A model generated the notes under the pieces. The model was not told the origin of the DNA, ran no database searches, and saw only the letters and a program-made list of their open reading frames with translations. Of a stretch of 32,717 bases of DNA, positions 16,106-23,440 are shown piece by piece (within the stretch, counting starts at the first letter, position 1; the number at the start of each line of letters is the position of its first letter). The stretch spans positions 1 to 32,717 of the forward strand of contig JALSHU010000106.1 in assembly GCA_026982075.1 (NCBI GenBank). Reading direction: 5' to 3'. The DNA comes from Sulfurovum sp. (GTDB taxonomy: Bacteria; Campylobacterota; Campylobacteria; Campylobacterales; Sulfurovaceae). The position numbers and the translations under genes are program-made.

Positions 16106-16639
16106 TTATCGATGTGGTCTGCTTCTTGTTGTTTGATGTGTTGTTCTATTTCTTCTGGTATTATTTTTTCTGTAAGTATTACTACTTCGTGATCTATTCT
16201 TTACATGTTGTCTGTTTGAAGATCTATTATACGTATTTCCTCGATTTACATTTCTTTTTCTGCTTCGATAATGATTTGAGCGTTTATAATGGCCTCTACT
16301 TTGATAATACCCATGTGAACCATTTACAGCTCTATAACGTCTCCCATTATAGTATCTATGCCCTCTATTATAGTAGTGCCCATTTCTATATCTGTTATTG
16401 CCATAATGGTAATAACCATTTCTATAATAACCTCCATAAAAATACCTTCCACCATAATAATAATAGGGTCTATTAAAATAATAGGGATAGCCATAGCTAG
16501 CTAGAGCCACATTAACCTGAGGTGCTCCATAGCCATAATTACCATAATACCCATTATTGACAGGCACACAACCTGTAAACAATAAAGTAGAAGTCAATGC
16601 AGTAGCAACCAATGCCAAACGTTTTGTTTTAACTGTCAT
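16106..16639 (-). CDS. Tyr/Gly/Asn/Arg-rich low-complexity lipoprotein
   Basis: A 177-aa protein with a lipoprotein signal ending LLFTGC (Cys24). The mature part is extremely biased. Up to about residue 115 it consists mainly of Tyr, Gly and Asn with scattered Arg (YYYYGGRYFYGGYYRNGYYH style), and after that mainly Arg, Ser, Asn, His and Thr. No catalytic domain is visible. The pI must be very high. Such surface or periplasmic lipoproteins may interact with polyanions, peptidoglycan or the outer membrane, but that is speculation. The ATG at 16639 has AAGGA upstream and a TATAGT -10 at about 16664-16669 with TTCACG as a weak -35. It is monocistronic. Confidence 0.72.
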   Translation of the reverse strand: MTVKTKRLALVATALTSTLLFTGCVPVNNGYYGNYGYGAPQVNVALASYGYPYYFNRPYYYYGGRYFYGGYYRNGYYHYGNNRYRNGHYYNRGHRYYNGRRYRAVNGSHGYYQSRGHYKRSNHYRSRKRNVNRGNTYNRSSNRQHVKNRSRSSNTYRKNNTRRNRTTHQTTRSRPHR

Positions 16640-16728
16640 AATATATCCTTTTCTTACTCTTATACTATAAAAGAAAAGTGTAACTATCGTGAAGTTAGTT
16701 CGTAAGAAAAATGTATTAGACCTCTCCT

Positions 16729-17943
16729 CTAAATACCATTTACCCTAAGTAATTTTGTCTTTCCCACCATCAAGTCAATAGTCATCCCAATTCTTTTAAA
16801 TACAGATTCCTGTCTGTATTCAAGGTTATGTTTTTTACAGATATCTTTTACGATAGGTTGCATCTTTTGATAATAACTCAGAGGCATGTTTGGAAATAAA
16901 TGATGCTCTATCTGATAATTCAAAAAACCATGTGCAAAATCTATGGCATCAGAACCAGTGTTATAATTCACTGACCCCATAATCTGTCTCAAGTAAAATT
17001 CACCTTGACTTTTACTAGGTTCGGAAAACATATAGATGTCTTCTGCTGAGTGGTTAGGCACAATAACCAAGAAAGAATGCAGATTGGCAAAAAACTCAGC
17101 GAACAACATAATAATCAAGGCATTCAATACAGCTGCTGTCCCCAACGGTAAAAAAAGTGCTGGGAAAACAACAAACTTCAAAAGTCCATAGGGAAGTAGA
17201 TATTCCATCCAAAGTTCTAAACCTGCTTTGGTACGGGGGTTTAACTCAAAATCTGTAATTTCTTTTTTATGCGCTTCTTTTAATTTTTTATTTGCCAAAA
17301 TTCTAAGTGTATTGGGTGCATAATACGTAAACTTCCATGTCCCTGCAAATGCATATACAATAATATAACGAAGCCACATCGGTATCTTAGATTGGATTAG
17401 CCACTGTAAATTGTTCTCTACATGATCGGGATCTTCATCTTCTCCCAAATGATAATGGTGCATAATATTATGTTCATACGACCAAGCATCTGGTTTAATC
17501 CAATCCATCCAATCCACATAACGTCTTGCACCTTTAGCAAAATATTTTTTTGTATATCGCTCTGGGATATTTGGTACTTTATCATACCCTCCATGAAAGA
17601 TTGGGTGTGCAGTATTTGCCCATCTTGAAACATTTCCTGTACTTATAAGAAGTGCAGCAACCATAGCAAGAGGCCAAAAAATCCAAGCACTCAAACCACC
17701 AAGTATTACTTCAGCTATACTTAATATCAAAGTGAGTGCAAGCCCAGAATATGTAAACATTTTACCCCAACGCTCAAGCTTTAATAAATGCTTAAAATCT
17801 TCTTCCCCTACCGGGGTCATAGTGTCTCTAATAGCATCAATATCTTTTTCTAATTGTTCTTTATCTACATCTTCATATGAAGTATATATAGATGCATTAC
17901 TCCCTACAAGACCATTCTTCTCATGCTTTGGAAAACTTCCCAT
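16729..17943 (-). CDS. Membrane fatty acid desaturase with front-end-type third histidine box
   Basis: A 404-aa inner-membrane di-iron enzyme introducing a double bond into acyl lipids. Three histidine boxes are present: HPIFH (113-117), HNIMHH (158-163) and QIEHH (344-348). The Gln in place of the first His of the last box is the hallmark of front-end (delta-5/6-like) acyl-lipid desaturases. Hydrophobic segments occur at about 64-102, 190-208 and 250-296. There is no fused cytochrome b5 domain, so an external electron donor is needed. The ATG at 17943 lies behind AGGG-type sequence and a very AT-rich promoter region. It is monocistronic. The position of the double bond cannot be predicted. 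Confidence 0.9.
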   Translation of the reverse strand: MGSFPKHEKNGLVGSNASIYTSYEDVDKEQLEKDIDAIRDTMTPVGEEDFKHLLKLERWGKMFTYSGLALTLILSIAEVILGGLSAWIFWPLAMVAALLISTGNVSRWANTAHPIFHGGYDKVPNIPERYTKKYFAKGARRYVDWMDWIKPDAWSYEHNIMHHYHLGEDEDPDHVENNLQWLIQSKIPMWLRYIIVYAFAGTWKFTYYAPNTLRILANKKLKEAHKKEITDFELNPRTKAGLELWMEYLLPYGLLKFVVFPALFLPLGTAAVLNALIIMLFAEFFANLHSFLVIVPNHSAEDIYMFSEPSKSQGEFYLRQIMGSVNYNTGSDAIDFAHGFLNYQIEHHLFPNMPLSYYQKMQPIVKDICKKHNLEYRQESVFKRIGMTIDLMVGKTKLLRVNGI

Positions 17944-18011
17944 TTATACCCTCAATATTTTATATAATCTTTATTATATAATAAGCGTAATTAATATATT
18001 ACCTTTTTAGA

Positions 18012-18017
18012 TATAAT
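18012..18017 (+). promoter_or_regulatory. -10 box upstream of the 18046 gene
   Basis: A perfect TATAAT with no recognisable -35, in an AT-rich divergent region shared with the desaturase gene. Predicted start is near 18024, some 22 bases before the ATG. Confidence 0.4.
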
Positions 18018-18045
18018 TACAAAAATTAATATAAAGAACTAAAGA

Positions 18046-18543
18046 ATGTGTGACTTTAATACCTTAACTGATGACGAAAAAAAACTTTACCATGAAAAAT
18101 TACTTACCTCTGCTAATAACTTTGGAGGGAAAAACTTCTTCCTGCAACTTCTAGAGGCTATTCGTGAGACAAAACCTCACCCACTGACTTCGGGAAACTC
18201 AAGATTCGATATTGAACTAGGAACAATCACATGGAACAAAGTTATTTTTAACGACAAACTCCAGCTCCTCCTAAAAGCACGTGTCAATGAAAGTAAGCAA
18301 GACAATCTACTACCAAACCCAGATGAAAAAAATTATAAAAAAATACTCAACCTTGTACGTACACTCAAGCCCATAGTATTTCATGTAAAACCAGCCCATA
18401 AAGAAGATGGTTCAGGTTTTTTCTTTCAAGCTTTTGATCTTATTAGCGATACCCAAACAAAACTCAATCCTTTGTTTGATGCACTCTTTTTCTGCTCTGT
18501 TGATACAGTTAAAAAAATACTTAACTATTCACCTAAGGCCTAA
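18046..18543 (+). CDS. Conserved hypothetical soluble protein
   Basis: I do not recognise this 165-aa protein. It has no signal peptide or membrane segment. An N-terminal helical part (TDDEKKLYHEKLLTSANNF) leads into a mixed region that looks alpha/beta. Notable segments are TITWNKVIFNDKLQLLLKARVN and IVFHVKPAHKEDGSGFFFQAFDLI, the latter with the look of a beta-hairpin. It precedes ywbE by two bases and yaiI after that, so it is the first gene of a three-gene operon of poorly understood cytosolic proteins. No function is proposed. Confidence 0.65.
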   Translation: MCDFNTLTDDEKKLYHEKLLTSANNFGGKNFFLQLLEAIRETKPHPLTSGNSRFDIELGTITWNKVIFNDKLQLLLKARVNESKQDNLLPNPDEKNYKKILNLVRTLKPIVFHVKPAHKEDGSGFFFQAFDLISDTQTKLNPLFDALFFCSVDTVKKILNYSPKA

Positions 18544-18545
18544 AA

Positions 18546-18743
18546 GTGGCTGAGGGACAAAAAAGATCAGACATAAAGTATGGCATGAATGTAGGGATTG
18601 TTTTAAAAGAAGATCAATCATCTGGCTATATTACCTATGGCAAAGTGCAAAAAATACTTACCAACTCACCTACACATCCCCATGGTATAAAAGTACGTTT
18701 AACTTCAGGTGAAGTCGGTCGTGTTAAAGAGTTTGTTAGATAA
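18546..18743 (+). CDS. ywbE: YwbE-family (DUF2196) small protein
   Basis: A 65-aa protein starting at GTG 18546. The sequence pattern RSDIKYGMNVGIVLKEDQ, then GKVQKILTNSPTHPHGIKV and RLTSGEVGRVKEFV, is characteristic of YwbE: a small beta-rich protein of unknown role, with a conserved SPTHPHGIKVRL core. It sits two bases after the 18046 gene stop and overlaps yaiI by one base (TAATG). Confidence 0.88.
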   Translation: MAEGQKRSDIKYGMNVGIVLKEDQSSGYITYGKVQKILTNSPTHPHGIKVRLTSGEVGRVKEFVR

Positions 18744-19189
18744 TGACTCTTTTTATAGATGGCGATGCCTTGCCAAATCTTCTCAAACCTATTATTTTAC
18801 GAAGTATTGAACGTTTAGCACTTAGAACTAAAGTTATAGCAAACAAAAAAATACATATAGGGTCATCAAAATATATTGAGTACATCATCGTAAATCAAGG
18901 TGCAGATGAAGCGGATCATCATATTGTTGCACTCTGCCAAGAACATGACCTTGTAATTACTGCTGATATTCCCTTAGCAGATCGTATCATATCTAAACAT
19001 GCACATGCTATTGACCATAGAGGAGAACTCTATTCAGTTGATAACATCAAACAATACCTAGCCATGCGAAACCTTATGGAAAGCATCAGAGAAAGTGGTG
19101 AAATAACTGGAGGTCCAAAATCCTTCGGACCAAAAGATGCCCATGCTTTTGCAAATCAGTTTAATGCATTTTTAGCAAAACAGTGCTAA
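18743..19189 (+). CDS. YaiI/YqxD-family (DUF188) protein, PIN-like fold
   Basis: A 148-aa protein beginning LFIDGDALPNLLKPIILRSIE. The acidic residues of IDGDA, ADEADHHI and TADIPLADRI are laid out as in DUF188, whose fold is PIN-related and presumably metal-binding; nuclease function is suspected but not established in the family. The C-terminal GGPKSFGPKDAHAFANQFN motif is diagnostic. Its ATG overlaps the ywbE stop. It is the last gene of the operon. Confidence 0.9.
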   Translation: MTLFIDGDALPNLLKPIILRSIERLALRTKVIANKKIHIGSSKYIEYIIVNQGADEADHHIVALCQEHDLVITADIPLADRIISKHAHAIDHRGELYSVDNIKQYLAMRNLMESIRESGEITGGPKSFGPKDAHAFANQFNAFLAKQC

Positions 19190-19233
19190 CACTACGTTCA
19201 TTTTACCCATAGTTTTTAGATATCACACAACTT

Positions 19234-19242
19234 TGTTATAAT
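19234..19242 (+). promoter_or_regulatory. Extended -10 promoter immediately before mltG
   Basis: TGT followed by a perfect TATAAT (19237-19242). A start seven or eight bases downstream would fall on or just before the mltG ATG at 19250, predicting a leaderless or nearly leaderless mRNA. Confidence 0.5.
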
Positions 19243-19249
19243 AAGTACC

Positions 19250-20305
19250 ATGATACATATACTAAGCAAAAAATACAAACGTTTTATTTTTTATATTGAA
19301 ATCATACTTATTCTTTTTTTACTGTCCCTTGCTTATCATTTTATACCCATAAATGATGGTAAAAAAGTATTTTACATTCCCTCATCAAACATACGTGACA
19401 TTGTACATACACTTAAAGATAATGGCTATGAGGTAACTTGGATAGATAAAAAAATGTTGACACTAAAAAAAATACCTGAAAAAGGTTGGTATAATGTAAA
19501 TCCCAGTAAACAAGGTCGCTTTTCATTTTTTCTTCACCTTCATACTCAAAAAACAAATGCCCTTATGGATATCATCATATATGCAGGAGAAACAAAAGAA
19601 GAAATCACTCAACGTCTTGCAAAGGATATGAAACTTGAGCAAAAATCACTTATTCAACATTACCAAACCCTTGCGCAATTTGAAGAAGGTGATATACTCG
19701 CACAGCGTTATACTCTAGCCAGAAATGCAGATGAAAATACAACTATACATTATCTCTTTCTTGCATCCAACCGTACATTAAAAGAATTTCAAAATGTATA
19801 TATAACAACGCCTATGGATAAGGAAAGTCTTAAAAGGCTCTTTACCATCGCATCGATTATTCAAAAAGAGAGTAACTCTGTACAAGAAATGCCCCTTATA
19901 TCTTCTGTTATTTATAACCGACTGGAAAAAAATATGCGATTACAAATGGATGGGACACTCAACTATGGTAACTATTCACATACGATAATTACTCCAGAAC
20001 GTATTAAAAATGATACGAGCCTATACAATACTTACAAACATAAGGGCTTGCCTCCTCACCCCCTAAGTTCTGTCTCAATAGATGCATTAAAAGCTTCAGT
20101 AACTCCCCAAGAGAGTAAGTATCTTTTTTTTATGCTCAACCCACAAGGCACACATGGATTTAGTGAAACATATAAAGAACATTTAGAAAAAATTACTGTT
20201 TTTAGAAAGCACCAAAAAGAAAAAGAAGAGAAGGAAAAAGTAGAGAACAATCAAACCAAATCATTTGGCATTGGCTTTAAAGCATTTGAAAAATTCAGAC
20301 TTTAA
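19250..20305 (+). CDS. mltG: Endolytic murein transglycosylase MltG
   Basis: A 351-aa inner-membrane-anchored lytic transglycosylase that cuts nascent glycan strands in the periplasm. It has an N-terminal transmembrane helix (about 13-33), a LysM-like region with IIYAGETKEEITQRLA and the YceG catalytic core. The catalytic glutamate is E207 in IASIIQKESNSVQEMPLISS. IYNRLEKNMRLQMDGTLNYG and KGLPPHPLSSVSIDALKA are family hallmarks. A highly charged, Lys/Glu-rich C-terminal tail follows. There is no Shine-Dalgarno before the ATG. The stop overlaps the tail of the convergent 54-aa gene by 11 bases. Confidence 0.93.
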   Translation: MIHILSKKYKRFIFYIEIILILFLLSLAYHFIPINDGKKVFYIPSSNIRDIVHTLKDNGYEVTWIDKKMLTLKKIPEKGWYNVNPSKQGRFSFFLHLHTQKTNALMDIIIYAGETKEEITQRLAKDMKLEQKSLIQHYQTLAQFEEGDILAQRYTLARNADENTTIHYLFLASNRTLKEFQNVYITTPMDKESLKRLFTIASIIQKESNSVQEMPLISSVIYNRLEKNMRLQMDGTLNYGNYSHTIITPERIKNDTSLYNTYKHKGLPPHPLSSVSIDALKASVTPQESKYLFFMLNPQGTHGFSETYKEHLEKITVFRKHQKEKEEKEKVENNQTKSFGIGFKAFEKFRL

Positions 20306-20459
20306 ACAAACGTATAAATTTGTCCCATAAAGAGGGTTCTTTTAAAATTCCTTTTTTATACTCTTCATTTATATATGCATATTCCTCTACTTTTTTAAGA
20401 TGTTTTTCCAAAGCTTTTGTGGCTTTTTGTAAATGCCTAGGTTCAAAATCATTGTGCAT
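20295..20459 (-). CDS. 54-aa protein, third gene of the motor-like operon
   Basis: The frame reads MHNDFEPRHLQKATKALEKH, then LKKVEEYAYINEEYKKGILK and a C-terminal EPSLWDKFIRLFKV. It is a small, mostly helical, charged protein with an aromatic amphipathic C-terminus that could touch the membrane. The ATG at 20459 lies 11 bases inside the end of the OmpA-domain gene, so it is probably made by translational coupling. Its 3' end overlaps the mltG 3' end. I recognise no family. Position makes it a candidate accessory or regulatory subunit of the adjacent channel pair. Confidence 0.6.
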   Translation of the reverse strand: MHNDFEPRHLQKATKALEKHLKKVEEYAYINEEYKKGILKEPSLWDKFIRLFKV

Positions 20460-21633
20460 CTAGTACCTTCTCTATCTCATGCATTGCATCTTCATTTTTA
20501 AGTCTAAACTTTATTTCTATCCGTCTTGATGCCTCTTTATCTTCTACACCGTTCTTTTTTATTGCGTCAAGATAGGAACGTCCTGATGCTATCACTAATG
20601 GCTTAATATTATATTTTTTACTAAACTCTAATGTAAGCAAGTACTCCATCACGGCTAAAGCTCTATCTTGTGAAAGTTTTAAATTATAAATATACCCTCC
20701 ATCACTATCTGTGTGCCCCTCTATGATAATTTTATCAAGATGTGGTTTGATATTTTCATCTGTTACCAGGGTACCTATATACTCTTCAAAAGCTTTTTTA
20801 AGTTCTTCTTTGGCTTCATCTTTCAGTGTAGCCTGTCCTACAGAAAAAAGTATATTGGATGCAAGTTTGAGAGACCCCGTTTTTTTATCTATATTGATTT
20901 TAGATCCCAAGGCCTCTTTGAGCGATGCTACAACCTGTAGTTTAATACCCGTTAGTGTTTTAATCTTTGCTTTTTGTCTTTGTAAATTTGCAAGCAAATC
21001 ATCATATTTTGTTTTTTGCTCAGCCATTAAAGCCAATACATTCAAAAGTTTTTCATCTTTAATCTTTACCGCATCTTTAGCATCTGTCAAAGCACTTGAG
21101 AGTACAAGTACTTTATCGTGATACTCTTCGAGTGTTTTCTTTGTCTTTTTCAATGTAGTCGTATTTTTATCTAACATTGCTTGAACCATTACTATTTTAG
21201 TGTTAAGTACATCTACTTTTGTCTTGCTTAGCAATAGTTTTTTGTTTAACTCCGAAATCTCAGAAAGTTTTAATTTTATAAGCCTCTCTTTTTCGGATAA
21301 TAAGAGATTTGACTTAGCTATACTGGCATTTTTAGCTTCTAAAGCTTTTTCCTGTTCAGTTATACGTTTTTTATCTTTTTTTAAATCTGCCATTAATCGT
21401 GCTACCAATGTATCTTTTTCTAACATATCATTCTCTTGTTCTTCTACAAGTGCCAAACTTTTTTCTAAAGAATCTTCTTTGTCATGCAACACAGACTTGA
21501 GTATAGAAGACTTGGAAACGATAGCACCGATAAGAAGAATAAATACAAAAAGTAAACCTGCCATGAGGTCGGCGTAAGATATCCAAAAGTTACTGTCTGA
21601 ATCACTTTTATCATGATGAAACATACTATGCAT
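20449..21633 (-). CDS. MotB/ZorB-like protein: TM helix, long coiled coil, OmpA peptidoglycan-binding domain
   Basis: A 394-aa protein. The N-terminal helix (17-39) contains the stator pattern FWISYADLMAGLLFVFILL, with D22 in the place of the proton-carrying Asp of MotB. Residues about 45-230 form an exceptionally long Lys/Glu/Leu coiled coil. Residues about 235-377 are an OmpA-like domain (LFSVGQATLKDEAKEELKKA, EGHTDSDGG, LSQDRALAVMEYLL, ASRRIEIKF), which binds peptidoglycan. It starts 8 bases inside the preceding channel gene. The layout resembles ZorB of Zorya defence and MotB, but the coiled coil is far longer than in either. No flagellar, ExbD or Tol neighbours are present. Confidence 0.82.
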   Translation of the reverse strand: MHSMFHHDKSDSDSNFWISYADLMAGLLFVFILLIGAIVSKSSILKSVLHDKEDSLEKSLALVEEQENDMLEKDTLVARLMADLKKDKKRITEQEKALEAKNASIAKSNLLLSEKERLIKLKLSEISELNKKLLLSKTKVDVLNTKIVMVQAMLDKNTTTLKKTKKTLEEYHDKVLVLSSALTDAKDAVKIKDEKLLNVLALMAEQKTKYDDLLANLQRQKAKIKTLTGIKLQVVASLKEALGSKINIDKKTGSLKLASNILFSVGQATLKDEAKEELKKAFEEYIGTLVTDENIKPHLDKIIIEGHTDSDGGYIYNLKLSQDRALAVMEYLLTLEFSKKYNIKPLVIASGRSYLDAIKKNGVEDKEASRRIEIKFRLKNEDAMHEIEKVLDAQ

Positions 21634-22744
21634 TTTCCTGTTTTTCTTCTTCTTTCAATGTAACCATGTTTTTCAATATGAGTTGATTTTGTTCAGAAAT
21701 AATACGTGCAAAGGTAGTAAGCTTTTCAACTGCCACGCCTAACTCTTTATCAATTTTGTCAAACGTATGCTCTACAGAACCATCAAAACGTTCCATAGAT
21801 CGTTGTAAACTTAATGCATTATTGTTAAATCCTTCAATATTCTCTTGCATGGCAGAAACTGCATCTACTGTCTCCTGTCTATTTTGTATGCTTTCTAGGG
21901 TATCTCGAAGTTCTGCTGATGCTTCCTGCATGTGTACAGTAAGTTTTGTAAAACTGCTACTGGTATCATGTATGATAGTTGTAAAGTTTTTCAGGTACTG
22001 TTCATTTAGCTCTTTGATAAAATCCATATTAAATGTATCTTTAAGTGTCTGGACTATCTGTTGATCTTTTAGTTCACTTTGCATATGCTCGTGTTTGATA
22101 AGTTCAGATTTTTTCCATACCCTTGAGCCATATATCTTTTCTAGTTCAAATATCTGTTTATCTACTTTTGCCAAGCCTCTTTTTTCAAAATATGTCCAGA
22201 TTAAAGAAAGCATAATTCCATAGATAGAAGCATAAAATGCTGTACCGATACCTGATAAGAGCAAAGATATCTCACGGTCTAAAGCTTCGATATCTTGTAC
22301 CGTAAAATCAGGCATAGATAGAGCTATAGCAATGAACGTACCCAAAATACCAAGCATAGGGAATACAGATGGTGCTACACGCGCAAAATTATCATTTCGA
22401 ATATCCTTATAATACTCAGCTATAAAATCTTTAACATGTAGTGTAGACTTGGTCTTACCCATAATGGTCAAAGCATTTGCGCGCAATGCGGTATGTAAGT
22501 CATCTTCCATACCTGTAAAAGTATTATGCATATGGCAGATACTGTAGTTAGCATTGTGTTTAACAAAAAATGCAAACACAATAAAAATAAAAGCAACAAT
22601 GATTAATGTATGTATTTCAACTTTCAAAGAAAATATATTTACATACGCCAGTAACAGCCCTAGTAAAAAAAGAAAAGGTAGCAAAAGTATCACTAAAGAA
22701 TGCGATATACATGAAGTTGTGTTTTTTTGTTCAAGTTGTAGCAT
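21626..22744 (-). CDS. MotA/TolQ/ExbB-family channel with long cytoplasmic tail (ZorA-like)
   Basis: A 372-aa inner-membrane protein with four hydrophobic segments: about 17-37, 44-62, 122-143 and 159-185. The third, VFPMLGILGTFIAIALSM, and the fourth, LLLSGIGTAFYASIYGIMLSL, carry the small-residue/Thr pattern of the pore-lining helices of MotA, TolQ, ExbB and ZorA. Residues 186-372 form a long predicted helical/coiled-coil tail in the cytoplasm, as in ZorA. With the next gene it should assemble a proton- or sodium-driven 5:2 motor. The ATG at 22744 has AGGA upstream and a TATAAT box at 22775-22780. Confidence 0.82.
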   Translation of the reverse strand: MLQLEQKNTTSCISHSLVILLLPFLFLLGLLLAYVNIFSLKVEIHTLIIVAFIFIVFAFFVKHNANYSICHMHNTFTGMEDDLHTALRANALTIMGKTKSTLHVKDFIAEYYKDIRNDNFARVAPSVFPMLGILGTFIAIALSMPDFTVQDIEALDREISLLLSGIGTAFYASIYGIMLSLIWTYFEKRGLAKVDKQIFELEKIYGSRVWKKSELIKHEHMQSELKDQQIVQTLKDTFNMDFIKELNEQYLKNFTTIIHDTSSSFTKLTVHMQEASAELRDTLESIQNRQETVDAVSAMQENIEGFNNNALSLQRSMERFDGSVEHTFDKIDKELGVAVEKLTTFARIISEQNQLILKNMVTLKEEEKQENA

Positions 22745-22774
22745 AGAAGAATCCTATAATATATAATTGCGGAA

Positions 22775-22780
22775 ATTATA
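22775..22780 (-). promoter_or_regulatory. -10 box for the motor-like operon
   Basis: TATAAT on the minus strand, preceded by TG. Predicted start is near 22768, giving a leader of about 24 bases with AGGA before the ATG. This separates the operon from the upstream 177-aa gene, whose stop is 58 bases away. Confidence 0.4.
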
Positions 22781-22802
22781 CATGATGAATATAAACCAAC
22801 TA

Positions 22803-23336
22803 TTAACTCTCTACAACTTCATTTTTATAGACTATTTCTTCATTATCACTTATTTTTTCATTTTCCAATTCCGTAAAAAAAACTTGATTTGATTTTTCTT
22901 CTTGCTTTACGGAGATATATTTTTCGACCATTTTAAAGATGACTTCTTGTATTGAATGTTTGGTTGATTTCAGCACTGTTTCTACACAATAAGTACCATG
23001 ACCACCATTCATACCTATATTAGATATCAAAATTTCTGCGAATTTTTTACCACCCTCACGATCTGTCGATTGGCAGATAAGTACATAAACATTTTTAGCT
23101 GGATCAATTTCTATTAAAACATCTGTGTTACGCTTCCATTTTTGAAGCCATACTCCCAACTTGATATCATCGGCAGATAATATAATCATCGTGAACGAAA
23201 CTTTTCCTCTATAGTCCATCAGGTAATAGAGAAACTCTACAGTTGTTCTTAACTTATCCATCACTGTTTTTGCCAACTTGACTTCATCTTCATGAAATGA
23301 GACTTCAATATTGGTTCTTCTCTCATGTTGCATCAT
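22803..23336 (-). CDS. Unknown 177-aa protein, possibly a degenerate GGDEF-like fold
   Basis: No family is recognised with confidence. I chose the ATG at 23336 (MMQHERR), which has AAAAGGG six bases upstream; an in-frame start at 23417 lacks a ribosome site. The middle, IDPAKNVYVLICQSTDREGGKKFAEILISNI followed by a GTYCVETV strand and a terminal helix, follows the order of secondary structures at the end of a GGDEF domain (beta-strand, helix, strand, helix) but has no GGDEF signature. The C-terminus (from about 150) is acidic and probably disordered. It is divergent from znuA and co-directional with the motor-like operon. Confidence 0.6.
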   Translation of the reverse strand: MMQHERRTNIEVSFHEDEVKLAKTVMDKLRTTVEFLYYLMDYRGKVSFTMIILSADDIKLGVWLQKWKRNTDVLIEIDPAKNVYVLICQSTDREGGKKFAEILISNIGMNGGHGTYCVETVLKSTKHSIQEVIFKMVEKYISVKQEEKSNQVFFTELENEKISDNEEIVYKNEVVES

Positions 23337-23428
23337 ACATAACCCTTTTGGAAATAATAAAACTTCAAAATATTTAGTTTTGATTTTATAACAAACTATC
23401 TTATAGACAGATATCATACAATATTCGC

Positions 23429-23434
23429 TATAAT
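23429..23434 (+). promoter_or_regulatory. -10 box of the znuACB operon
   Basis: A perfect TATAAT whose 3' end is only six bases from the znuA ATG; TAGACA at 23404-23409 is a possible -35 (spacing 19). Two copies of ATTCGC (23423-23428 and 23433-23438), ten bases apart, flank and overlap the box and could be an operator. Confidence 0.5.
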
Positions 23435-23440
23435 TCGCAT

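Noticed and set aside
16114-16476. 120-aa plus-strand reading frame
   Set aside because: It is the antisense image of the Tyr/Gly-rich lipoprotein gene; its odd Tyr/Phe/Cys-rich composition is explained by that and it has no ribosome site.
20449-22744. Complete Zorya anti-phage system
   Set aside because: Only the ZorA/ZorB-like pair is present. No SNF2 helicase (ZorD), ZorC or HNH (ZorE) gene lies on either side.
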